NCBI GenBank assembly: GCA_913064925.1
Contig: CAJYBN010000028.1
Location: 1 to 19,120 of the forward strand
Origin: an uncultured Peptococcaceae bacterium
GTDB lineage: Bacteria; Bacillota; Desulfotomaculia; Desulfotomaculales; Desulfallaceae
DNA length: 19,120 nucleotides
Reading direction: 5' to 3'
The position numbers were made by a program, and so were the translations under genes. Of this stretch, positions 13,432-19,120 are shown one piece after another (the stretch's first letter is position 1; every line of letters starts with the position of its first letter). The notes beneath the pieces are model-generated. The model worked only from the letters and a program-made list of their open reading frames with translations, ran no database searches and had not been told where the DNA came from.

Positions 13432-14740
13432 ATTAAAAGCTATTGACAAAATGAACTTGAAAGAAGCCACCCGTATTGTGCAGGATATTATGTCCGACCG
13501 GGAAGGGTTTGAGCCGGAAGAAATAAAACTGCGTGAAGAAGTCCTGGATAATGCCATGGCCGGGGAACCCGGTGCAGACCAATTAGCAATAAAACTGATA
13601 CAGTCCGTCATGGAACGGTTTGGTATAGCTGTTCAAGGAATGGACATATATAATGCGGCATACGAAATATATAAGTATGCCTGGGGGCTGGATGTAATCG
13701 AAGAGCTATATAAAGACCCGGACGTTGATGAAATCCGGGTGAACGGTAATATGGTCACAATTCAACGCCGGGGTAAAAACGAGCGAACGGATGTTAAATT
13801 CAAAGACGCCGAACACGTGATGAAAATCATAACCAGGTTAATACGCCACGACCGCGGAGTAGCTCTTACCGGCTCCACTCCTTGCGTGGAATCCATGCGC
13901 CGGGACGGTACAAGGATAACGGCCACCTGCCCGCCGTTTACAAGGACGCCTACACTGGTTTTGCGTAAACACAACACTTTCAAAATGGACTTGGAAAACC
14001 TGGCCAGGGCGGGAACGCTGAACGAAAAAGTATACTCATATCTTAAACTTTTGGTCAAGGGCAGAGCCAACATATTAATTTCCGGCGGCTGCGGGTCCGG
14101 AAAAACAAGCCTGCTGCGTCACCTGGTCAGCTTCGCGCACCCGAGCCTGCGTATCATTGTTATGGAAAACGACGTGGAGCTGCGTTTGGGTGACCATTAC
14201 CCTGGCAGAGACATCGTTGAGTTTGAAGAACACCCGGAGCTGGGGCTGACCTTAAAAAAAGGATTCCGCACGGCACTGCGCTATTCACCCGACGTGATTA
14301 TCGTCGGCGAGATGCGCGGCGTGGGCGAAGCGGACGAAGCCATCAAAGCCTGCACACGCGGCCATGACGGGTCACTGGCTACTGGTCACTTCAACAGCGT
14401 TGAAGAAGCTATTGAAGGCGCGGGGCTGATGTTAATAGAAGAAGGTAAAAATTTGCCTTTAAATTTAGCCAAGCTGCAAGTGGCCCGGGCCTTCAATGTG
14501 ATCGTGCAGATGTATACGTCCTCGGTCCACGGGGTCAAGAAAATAACCCATGTAGCGGAAATCTGGCCCGACGGCGATAAGGTAGCCACCCGCGACCTGG
14601 TGGTCTGGCGCCCTCACCCGGACGACTTTTTAAAAGGCGAGTGGATAATAATGAACCCGCCTTCCGAGCGTTTGACTAAGAAAATGCGCCAATACGGGGT
14701 CACTACGGCGGACTTTAGAGAAGCGGGGGTGATAATATAG
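13388..14740 (+). CDS. cpaF: CpaF/TadA secretion ATPase, copy B
   Basis: A 450-residue hexameric secretion ATPase. Walker A is GGCGSGKTS (residues 233-241), Walker B DVIIVGEMRG with Glu308, and the His-box TRGHDGSLATGHFNS (His326, His334). The acidic motif reads IVMENDVELRL rather than ITIEDPAELQL as in copy A, and the N-terminal region differs too (LDVIEELYKDPDVDEIRVNG), so this is an old paralogue rather than a recent copy. All nucleotide-binding residues look intact. ATG 13388 follows AAAAAGGAGGT at the ideal distance. The last codons carry the ribosome binding site of the next gene. Confidence 0.95.
   Translation: MAFQLLKRDNPQNNKLKAIDKMNLKEATRIVQDIMSDREGFEPEEIKLREEVLDNAMAGEPGADQLAIKLIQSVMERFGIAVQGMDIYNAAYEIYKYAWGLDVIEELYKDPDVDEIRVNGNMVTIQRRGKNERTDVKFKDAEHVMKIITRLIRHDRGVALTGSTPCVESMRRDGTRITATCPPFTRTPTLVLRKHNTFKMDLENLARAGTLNEKVYSYLKLLVKGRANILISGGCGSGKTSLLRHLVSFAHPSLRIIVMENDVELRLGDHYPGRDIVEFEEHPELGLTLKKGFRTALRYSPDVIIVGEMRGVGEADEAIKACTRGHDGSLATGHFNSVEEAIEGAGLMLIEEGKNLPLNLAKLQVARAFNVIVQMYTSSVHGVKKITHVAEIWPDGDKVATRDLVVWRPHPDDFLKGEWIIMNPPSERLTKKMRQYGVTTADFREAGVII
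14725..14739 (+). promoter_or_regulatory. Ribosome binding site pointing at an ATA codon (tadB B)
   Basis: GGGGGTGAT at 14725-14733 resembles the ribosome binding sites of other genes here (for example before 10229 and 2989) and lies seven bases before ATA 14737, in frame with TadB-B. No ATG, GTG or TTG in that frame occurs before 14800. Confidence 0.55.
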
Positions 14741-15711
14741 ATTTTTCGTATCTATTCAAAACCCATTACATTATTGCGGGCCTGGCAATATTAGCCGGGT
14801 TGGGGCTGAGTATCGCTTTTATGGCCGGTTTCTTTCCGTTAATACGCCGAATAGTTGAAATATTGACGTACCGTGTTTCAGCAGTCCAGAATAGGGTCAC
14901 GGTACCGGAAGCCGTCAGAAAAAGGCATAGTCAAACAAAAAACCGAAACTTGCCCCGGTGGGTTAACAGGTGGGCTGAAAAATTAGAGCCGAAGTTGACA
15001 GCTGCAGGTGTGGGTATAAGTGTAATACGTTACATGTTTTTTATTGCAACTGGTAGCCTGTTTGGATTTTTTCTTGGCGTAGTTATTCTGAAGAACATAC
15101 CTGCAGCCATAATAATTGCCGTATCAGCTTTCCTGTTACCCGAACAGCACCTGGCCGGCAAGATTGCACAAAAGCGCGAAAAAATAATTAGCCAGCTTGC
15201 CCCGGCGGTACGTATATTTTACGCAGAATACAATGATACGCCACAGGTTGAACGGGCCTTGTTAATTACAGGAGATAGAATAAGCGCTCCTTTAGGGCCT
15301 ATTCTATACCTGTCCGGCAGGCAGCTTGCAGTAGGTCGCGACCCGGACGAGGTATTTGCCGATTTAGCTAAAAAACTTGACTTTTACCACGGGCGGATGT
15401 TTGCCCAGTTATTGCGGCAAGCCTACGACGACTCGGCAGTCGCGCCGCTGTTTTCCCGGTTGGCGACTAAAATAGCGTCGTACCAGCAGTTATCGAAGAA
15501 GAACCGCTCCAACCTGGCGTACCAGGGAATAGTCGCCAGGTTATTGAACGTGCTGGTATTGCCGGTTTTTCTAGCCATGCAGTACATTATACCGGAGACC
15601 GCGTCGTTTCTAATCGAGCACCCGATGGGACGGATCGTTGTTACAATATGCTTTGCTTCCATATTGGTGGGGATAATACTGGACAGGATGCTGTCGGAGG
15701 TGCAATTATGA
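14737..15711 (+). CDS. tadB: TadB-type platform protein, copy B (apparent ATA start)
   Basis: A ~324-residue T2SSF-type membrane protein. Helices occur at the N-terminus (HYIIAGLAILAGLGLSIAF), centrally (MFFIATGSLFGFFLGVVIL, IIIAVSAFLLP) and at the C-terminus (VLVLPVFLAMQYIIP; IVVTICFASILVGIIL). The frame's first canonical start is TTG 14800, which has no ribosome binding site and would cut through the first helix. GGGGGTGAT at 14725-14733 points to ATA 14737, which overlaps the CpaF-B stop as ATAG. I take ATA as the probable start. The central region (LAPAVRIFYAEYNDTPQVERALL) is more divergent from the family than copy A. The end overlaps the next gene as ATGA. Confidence 0.85.
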   Translation: MDFSYLFKTHYIIAGLAILAGLGLSIAFMAGFFPLIRRIVEILTYRVSAVQNRVTVPEAVRKRHSQTKNRNLPRWVNRWAEKLEPKLTAAGVGISVIRYMFFIATGSLFGFFLGVVILKNIPAAIIIAVSAFLLPEQHLAGKIAQKREKIISQLAPAVRIFYAEYNDTPQVERALLITGDRISAPLGPILYLSGRQLAVGRDPDEVFADLAKKLDFYHGRMFAQLLRQAYDDSAVAPLFSRLATKIASYQQLSKKNRSNLAYQGIVARLLNVLVLPVFLAMQYIIPETASFLIEHPMGRIVVTICFASILVGIILDRMLSEVQL

Positions 15712-16514
15712 CAAACCAGACGATAATAACGTCAGCGGCTCTGGCCGCCGTTGCGGGCCTGGGGTTGACCGTGTCTGTTATAACTTTTATTTGGGCGATA
15801 ATCAACGCAACACCCCGGGGACGGGTCAGGCAGAGGCTGAGCGAGCTAACCAGCAGCAACAAAAACACCAGGATGCCGTTTTCAAACATAAAAATCAACC
15901 TTGACCGGCGGGATATTTACTACTCACTCGCCGGTTTATTAATTGCTGTTATTGTTTTATGGGGCACTCCGGCAATTTATGTCGGCGCAGGACTGGGCAT
16001 TTTGTTCGGTCCCGTTGCCGCCCGCGTTCACAGGTGGACAAGGCGGGACAGGGTAAAGCATATCAAACTCCGCGAGTGTGCGGTCCTGTATGAGGCCATC
16101 GACCTGTACACTCAGGCCGGGTACACGGTGGAACAGGCCCTGAAAATGGGTGCGGTATTAACGCCCACAATCAGGCCGGCTGTCGAACGGTGCCTGGCCT
16201 ACTGGCCGCAGGGGCCGCTTAGAGCTTTAGAAAAGATGGGAGGTGAAATCGGATTAGAGGAAGCTGAGATACTAATTTCGGTTTTAATGCAGGCGGTTAA
16301 GGCCGGCCCGGAACGGGTAGCCGGGCTCTTGGGCGAAGAAAGCACAAAATTGGAGGAACTGCGCCAGAATATGGCCGAGGTTAAGATGGCGGCAAAACCT
16401 GTTTACCAGACAGCTTACTTTATCTTACCTCTGGCCGCAAATATGGGCATTGTGCTGTCTGCTTTGGGGTACAGAATGTTGCTTACGCTGGACAGCATGA
16501 AAGCTGGAATGTAA
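15708..16514 (+). CDS. tadC: TadC-type platform protein, copy B
   Basis: A 268-residue T2SSF-type membrane protein, partner of the preceding TadB. It has an N-terminal helix (ALAAVAGLGLTVSVITFIWAI), a helix near residues 65-95 (GLLIAVIVLWGTPAIYVGAGLGILFG), the cytoplasmic T2SSF domain (ECAVLYEAIDLYTQAGYTVEQALKM; EAEILISVLMQAVKAGPERVAGLL) and a C-terminal helix (TAYFILPLAANMGIVLSALGY). The frame can be opened at 15648, but GGAGGTG and an ATGA overlap with the TadB stop fix the start at ATG 15708. The stop is followed within a few bases by the structured RNA-like element. Confidence 0.9.
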   Translation: MTNQTIITSAALAAVAGLGLTVSVITFIWAIINATPRGRVRQRLSELTSSNKNTRMPFSNIKINLDRRDIYYSLAGLLIAVIVLWGTPAIYVGAGLGILFGPVAARVHRWTRRDRVKHIKLRECAVLYEAIDLYTQAGYTVEQALKMGAVLTPTIRPAVERCLAYWPQGPLRALEKMGGEIGLEEAEILISVLMQAVKAGPERVAGLLGEESTKLEELRQNMAEVKMAAKPVYQTAYFILPLAANMGIVLSALGYRMLLTLDSMKAGM

Positions 16515-16520
16515 ATGTAA

Positions 16521-16846
16521 CATCAACTACCCCCTACTGAAGTAGGGGCATGCGGTGAAGGGCCGTGTGAGCCGGTACCGCTTTCGGGCGGCAATCCGGC
16601 GGTATTGACACGCTCCCGATGACCCCTAGAAGGCGCGGGTGCCTACAAGAATGGTGCTAGTCCTAGCCGGTTCGCGGCTCCCGCGCCCGTGCTTCCGAAA
16701 GAAATCTATTTTCGACCGGAAGCCGTCCGTTTCCAAGGGGTAGGTGTACAGGGCAGGCGGTATTACCGCCGGTAACCTGCCGCGAGGCAGAGTAATCCCT
16801 ATGATGGGGAGGCGTTACGCCTGATAGTTCTAGTTTAAAAGGAGGG
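16521..16846 (+). ncRNA. Large structured RNA-like element with IS200/IS605-type end hairpin (HEARO/omegaRNA-like)
   Basis: About 330 bases without a gene but dense in perfect stems: CCCCTAC/GTAGGGG around TGAA (16531-16548); GGCGCGGG (16632-16639) with CCCGCGCC (16680-16687), enclosing AGCCG/CGGCT (16665-16679); GCTTCCG (16691-16697) with CGGAAGC (16717-16723); GGCAGG (16752-16757) with CCTGCC (16776-16781), enclosing GGCGGT/ACCGCC; AGGCG/CGCCT (16810-16822). The first hairpin, preceded by ACATC, has the same TGAA loop as the TnpB element end at 18002-18022. Size, end hairpin and a finish of AGTTTAAAAGGAGG directly before an ATG resemble the HEARO/omegaRNA upstream of iscB genes. No iscB follows; a pilin gene does. 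A remnant of a - strand TnpB-type end is the alternative. Family name is inference; strong structure is seen. Confidence 0.6.
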
Positions 16847-16855
16847 TTTTCATTA

Positions 16856-17122
16856 ATGAAAAACATTTTAAAGAAACTGTGGAAAGACGAAGGCGGGTTG
16901 ACTACTTTGGAGATCATCATAGGCGCCATACTGTTGGGCGGTGCAGCTATCCTGGTCGGATACGCAATGACGTCCGGTTTCAGAGGGAAAACGGGAGACT
17001 TTGTCGGTGACCTGGAAAGTCTTAAAGCAATGGATGACGTGATAGATAAAAACAGCGCATATACCTATTCTTCCGGCGGCACCGGCGACACCGGCATGAT
17101 GACCGACGCGACCGGTGGTTAA
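16856..17122 (+). CDS. Flp-like pilin with long Gly/Asp-rich tail (module B pilin 1)
   Basis: An 88-residue prepilin-like protein. The leader (MKNILKKLWKDEGG) is basic; cleavage is expected after Gly14, giving LTTLEIIIGAILLGGAAILVGYAM with Glu19 at +5. The helix is followed by a long polar tail rich in Gly, Asp, Ser, Thr and Met (ending near TGMMTDATGG), longer than a normal Flp pilin. This tail may be exposed on the fibre or mark a tip or minor pilin. ATG 16856 uses AAAGGAGGG, which forms the very end of the structured RNA element upstream. Its helix closely matches that of the next pilin (AASLVGYAMTAG), so they share ancestry. Confidence 0.82.
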   Translation: MKNILKKLWKDEGGLTTLEIIIGAILLGGAAILVGYAMTSGFRGKTGDFVGDLESLKAMDDVIDKNSAYTYSSGGTGDTGMMTDATGG

Positions 17123-17131
17123 AACCGCTGC

Positions 17132-17168
17132 AAGGAGAAGGGGCCAAACCCTTCTCCTTTTCTGTTTT
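17132..17168 (+). terminator. Hairpin terminator/attenuator between pilin genes
   Basis: A perfect 11-bp stem, AAGGAGAAGGG (17132-17142) with CCCTTCTCCTT (17149-17159), loop GCCAAA, followed by a T-rich tract (TTCTGTTTT). It starts ten bases after the stop of pilin 1 and ends before the ribosome binding site of pilin 2, so it could make pilin 1 more abundant than the genes beyond it. Confidence 0.85.
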
Positions 17169-17184
17169 GCAGGGGGTGCTTCTC

Positions 17185-17367
17185 ATGAAAAAGCTTATCT
17201 CCAAATTAATTTTTAATGAAAAAGGAATATCGACGGTGGAAGTCATCGTGCTTGTTATTCTCTTAGCCGGCGCGGCTAGCCTGGTCGGTTACGCCATGAC
17301 CGCCGGGTCCAGGGGCCTGGCTGGCAAAACTATACAGGTCATCGAAAATGCCGATCCCACAAAATGA
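17185..17367 (+). CDS. Flp-like pilin (module B pilin 2)
   Basis: A 60-residue prepilin-like protein. The basic leader MKKLISKLIFNEKG ends at Gly14; the mature form begins ISTVEVIVLVILLAGAASL with Glu19 at +5. The helix runs into GYAMTAGSRGLAGK, nearly the same as pilin 1, but the tail is short (IQVIENADPTK). The frame opens at 17167, but GGGGGTG fits ATG 17185. It is followed after 17 bases by pilin 3. Size and layout fit a structural type IVb pilin of module B. Confidence 0.85.
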   Translation: MKKLISKLIFNEKGISTVEVIVLVILLAGAASLVGYAMTAGSRGLAGKTIQVIENADPTK

Positions 17368-17384
17368 TAAGGAGGTTTTGACTT

Positions 17385-17567
17385 ATGCGCATACTTAGAA
17401 GGCTTATTACCGATAAAAGGGGGCTTACTACAATCGAATGGCTGGTTATAACCTTCCTGGGCGCTTCCGGAGCTTTTTTGGTGATTTCAGCGTTAAAACC
17501 AGAACTTGTCACAACCCACAACAACGTCATAAACAATATTATCGGAGTTGTATCCAGCGGCTTTTAA
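17385..17567 (+). CDS. Flp-like pilin (module B pilin 3)
   Basis: A 60-residue prepilin-like protein with leader MRILRRLITDKRG, expected cleavage after Gly13, and mature start LTTIEWLVITFLGASGAFLV with Glu18 at +5. The helix and tail (SALKPELVTTHNNVINN) differ from pilins 1 and 2, so it is a more distant paralogue and possibly a minor pilin. AAGGAGGT lies at the ideal distance before ATG 17385. The last 16 bases overlap the apparent start of the next, TadE-like gene in another frame, which implies translational coupling. Confidence 0.83.
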   Translation: MRILRRLITDKRGLTTIEWLVITFLGASGAFLVISALKPELVTTHNNVINNIIGVVSSGF

Positions 17568-17995
17568 GAGACCAGTGCGGTGTTACGGCTATACAATTTT
17601 TAATCGTTTTCCTAATAGCGACGTTCATGACGTTCGGTGCGCTGGATTACTGGATAGTTATGATCAAGCACCAGCAGGCCGAGCATATCATGCATATGTA
17701 CTTACAGCGCATGCAGGTAGAAGGTTACCTGACGGCCGCCGACGAAGCGGCCATGGTGCAGGCGTTTAACGATATCGGATGTACAGTTGAGAATATCGAA
17801 GGACCACGGGAGTCGCAAGGCGATCCAAGAGTTACGCGAAACCTTACAACAAACGCCTATGTAAGTTTAAAAGTTACCGCTAAACCGACACCAACGCCAT
17901 TATTTGCCGGGACACTCATTGGTGGCAACACCGGCGATGATACATTCAGAATCATTGTGGGGGGAAGGATGCTGTCTGAAAGAGTTAACCCTTGA
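17552..17995 (+). CDS. TadE-like pseudopilin, third copy, 3' end altered by insertion
   Basis: About 147 residues. The N-terminus QRLLRDQCGVTAIQFLIVFLIATFM has the TadE layout (Gly10, then a hydrophobic helix), but +5 is Gln15 instead of Glu. The rest is a small soluble domain (ending near IIVGGRMLSERVNP). No canonical start lies at the right place: the open frame reaches ATG 17438, deep inside pilin 3 and without a ribosome binding site. ATC 17552, a few bases after GGAG, gives the natural N-terminus; reinitiation or frameshifting from pilin 3 is possible. The TGA stop (17993-17995) belongs to the right end of the TnpB element, so the native C-terminus is lost or changed by insertion. How much is missing is unknown. 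Confidence 0.7.
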   Translation: MQRLLRDQCGVTAIQFLIVFLIATFMTFGALDYWIVMIKHQQAEHIMHMYLQRMQVEGYLTAADEAAMVQAFNDIGCTVENIEGPRESQGDPRVTRNLTTNAYVSLKVTAKPTPTPLFAGTLIGGNTGDDTFRIIVGGRMLSERVNP

Positions 17996-18200
17996 CATCC
18001 TCCCACGGCTGAAGCTCGTGGGAATCCCATTACTGGGGCGGTACTTCCTTGCGGTTTCCCGCTGGTTCCTGCTTCATAGGGAGGCTTGTGCCCTAGCCCT
18101 CCGCAGGCAGGCACCGTGTGCCCCACGGCACATAGGTTTAAGCTGCTGTCCTGGCAAGTGCTTTTTGTAGAATTACCTTGGCAGCGTTTATATCAGCATG
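17993..18200 (-). ncRNA. Predicted reRNA/omegaRNA of TnpB
   Basis: TnpB nucleases are guided by an RNA made from the 3' end of the gene through the right end of the element, with the guide taken from flanking DNA. The ~140 bases between the tnpB stop and the element end are non-coding and hairpin-rich, consistent with that. The guide would be the - strand sequence just left of 17993, inside the TadE-like gene (reads GGGTTAACTCTTTCAG outward). The 5' limit given is approximate. Confidence 0.65.
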
Positions 18201-19120
18201 GTCTTTGTGTCCGCAAGCCGTACAGCAAAAAGAATCACGAGTAGGACGGTTAGCTGGATCAATATGCCCGCAGGCTGAACAAGTCTGGCTGGAATATGGA
18301 GCGGGAACGGGCAAGAGATACCCGCCGCGCTCGGTCAGTTTGTAGTCCAGCATTTGAGCAAACAAACCCCAGCCCTGGTCAAGTATGGCCCGGTTAAGGC
18401 CGGACTTTGCCCGTACATTTTGTCCAGGGTTTTCCGATGTTCCCTTTGCCGAACGCGTCATGTTTCTAACTAACAAACCTTCCAGCGCGATAAGAGCGTG
18501 GCTTTTGCTCAGGCGCGTAGAAAGTTTGTGCAAAAAGTCGTGACGCATTCTGGCAATTTTCTGGTGCAGCCGGGCTATGCTTGCCGCGGTTTTATGCCAG
18601 TTTTTGGAGAACTTCTTCTGCCGGGACAACTGACGCTGGAGGCGGGCCAGGCGGGGCAGCATTTGTTTTAATGCATTCAGCGGTTCTATTAATTGACCTT
18701 CAGACGTAGCAGCAAATACGCTTACACCCCGGTCAATACCGACTGCGGGTGCGGTTCGTGATAACGGGTCGGGAATCTCAAGCTCTACCTGAAAGACAAT
18801 ATACCAGCCGTCGGCTTCGCGAATAACAGTGGTCTGCTTAATTACACCCGGAACCTCGCGGCTTTTATAAAACCTAACCCAACCGATTTTTGGTAGGTAG
18901 ACACGACGGTTTTCAATTTTTACGCCCTGCGGAAAGCGAAAGCTGTCGTTCCGGCCTTTCTTCTTGAAGCGAGGCAGCTTTTTCAAGGGTTGGTTCCGGT
19001 CAAAAGCATCCTTGAAAGCCCTGTCCAGGTCTTTTAGTTTTTGCTGTAGAATCTGGGAGTGAGCTTTGGATAGAAAACCGAATTCTTCGGACTGTTTCCA
19101 GAGGCGGAGTAGACTGCAAA
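18138..19120 (-). CDS. tnpB: TnpB RNA-guided nuclease, 5' end beyond the window
   Basis: About 326 residues are visible. The frame is open to the right edge and contains family N-terminal sequence (RLWKQSEEFGFLSKAHSQIL; DLDRAFKDAF; PRFKKKG), so TTG 18986 is not the start. The RuvC-type catalytic residues are all present: Asp in AVGIDRG (codon 18732-18734), Glu in LIALEGLL (codon 18480-18482) and Asp in DHADINAA (codon 18192-18194). The zinc ribbon is complete (CSACGH and CCTACGH). TnpB cuts DNA matching its guide next to a short motif and helps the element persist. No frameshift is seen, so it is probably active. It is convergent with the pilus genes. Confidence 0.93.
   Translation of the reverse strand, partial: CSLLRLWKQSEEFGFLSKAHSQILQQKLKDLDRAFKDAFDRNQPLKKLPRFKKKGRNDSFRFPQGVKIENRRVYLPKIGWVRFYKSREVPGVIKQTTVIREADGWYIVFQVELEIPDPLSRTAPAVGIDRGVSVFAATSEGQLIEPLNALKQMLPRLARLQRQLSRQKKFSKNWHKTAASIARLHQKIARMRHDFLHKLSTRLSKSHALIALEGLLVRNMTRSAKGTSENPGQNVRAKSGLNRAILDQGWGLFAQMLDYKLTERGGYLLPVPAPYSSQTCSACGHIDPANRPTRDSFCCTACGHKDHADINAAKVILQKALARTAA

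Larger units (their letters stand above)
17993..19120 (-). mobile_element. IS200/IS605-family TnpB (IS1341-like) element, right end to window edge
   Basis: On the - strand the window holds the 3' part of tnpB and the element's right end. The end carries the typical imperfect hairpin: CCCACG (18002-18007) with CGTGGG (18017-18022), an inner GC/GC pair and a TGAA loop, followed outward by GATGTCAA. No tnpA (Y1 transposase) is visible on this side. The left end lies outside the window. Insertion is directly at the end of the TadE-like gene; the exact junction may shift by a few bases. Confidence 0.88.

Noticed and set aside
16540..16600. Group II intron relic
   Set aside because: The GAGCCGGT-type words resemble intron domains IV-V, but there is no domain V hairpin, no reverse transcriptase and no intron boundary.
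16604..16640. TTGACA as a -35 promoter box before pilin 1
   Set aside because: No credible -10 box follows at 16-18 bases; the hexamer is within a likely RNA stem.
16663..16929. - strand open frame across the structured element and pilin 1 start
   Set aside because: It lies over strong RNA stems and the start of a clear pilin gene; the end (LPVENRF...) slightly suggests a TnpB C-terminus, but there is no zinc ribbon or catalytic motif.
1..19120. CRISPR array, tRNA or rRNA genes
   Set aside because: No regularly spaced repeats and no tRNA or rRNA-like sequence was seen on either strand.

Overview
The window reads as a chromosomal segment of a Gram-positive (monoderm) anaerobe-like bacterium of the Firmicutes, possibly of the Desulfotomaculum/Pelotomaculum kind; the genus is a guess. 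The reasons are strong AGGAGG-type ribosome binding sites, frequent TTG/GTG starts, tight gene overlaps, and a Tad (Flp/type IVb) pilus locus with no secretin (RcpA/CpaC) or outer-membrane lipoprotein gene. Almost everything from 2989 to about 17995 is on the + strand and belongs to pilus assembly.

Layout. (1) 2-1141: 3' end of a large surface protein (PQQ-like propeller plus a CARDB-like domain), closed by a rho-independent terminator. (2) 1195-2950: a non-coding interval with hairpins, then a visibly AT-rich patch with small, overlapping, unrecognised membrane-protein ORFs; it looks foreign to its GC-richer flanks. (3) 2989-10210, Tad module A: two TadE-like pseudopilins, a TadG-like protein, a small membrane protein, CpaB, TadZ/CpaE, the CpaF/TadA ATPase, TadB, TadC and a 54-residue Flp pilin followed by a terminator. 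(4) 10229-12593, processing block: an A24 prepilin peptidase, a VKOR-thioredoxin fusion, a free-standing prepilin-peptidase N-terminal cysteine domain, a 42-residue pilin-like peptide and a second A24 peptidase. (5) 12619-16514, Tad module B: a second CpaB, CpaF, TadB and TadC, all divergent from module A and without a second TadZ. (6) 16521-16846: a large, highly structured RNA-like element with an IS200/IS605-type terminal hairpin, followed directly by (7) 16856-17995: three different Flp-like pilins and a third TadE-like protein. (8) 17993-19120: an IS605-type TnpB element on the - strand, whose right end supplies the stop codon of that TadE-like gene. The tnpB 5' end lies outside the window.

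How it works together (inference from known Tad systems): the A24 peptidases cleave Flp, TadE and possibly TadG-like substrates after a conserved Gly; the CpaF hexamer powers the TadB/TadC inner-membrane platform; TadZ localises the machine; CpaB and TadE/TadG act outside the membrane. The VKOR-Trx protein probably forms disulfides in Cys-containing exported components such as the TadG-like protein. Two motors, two peptidases and at least four pilins suggest two pili or one composite pilus.

Most notable points: an ORF-less HEARO/omegaRNA-like element that carries the ribosome binding site of a pilin gene; two Tad genes that appear to start at ATA behind strong ribosome binding sites, and one possibly at ATC; a split prepilin-peptidase architecture with a shifted cysteine motif; and a TadZ receiver domain that keeps its phospho-acceptor Asp.
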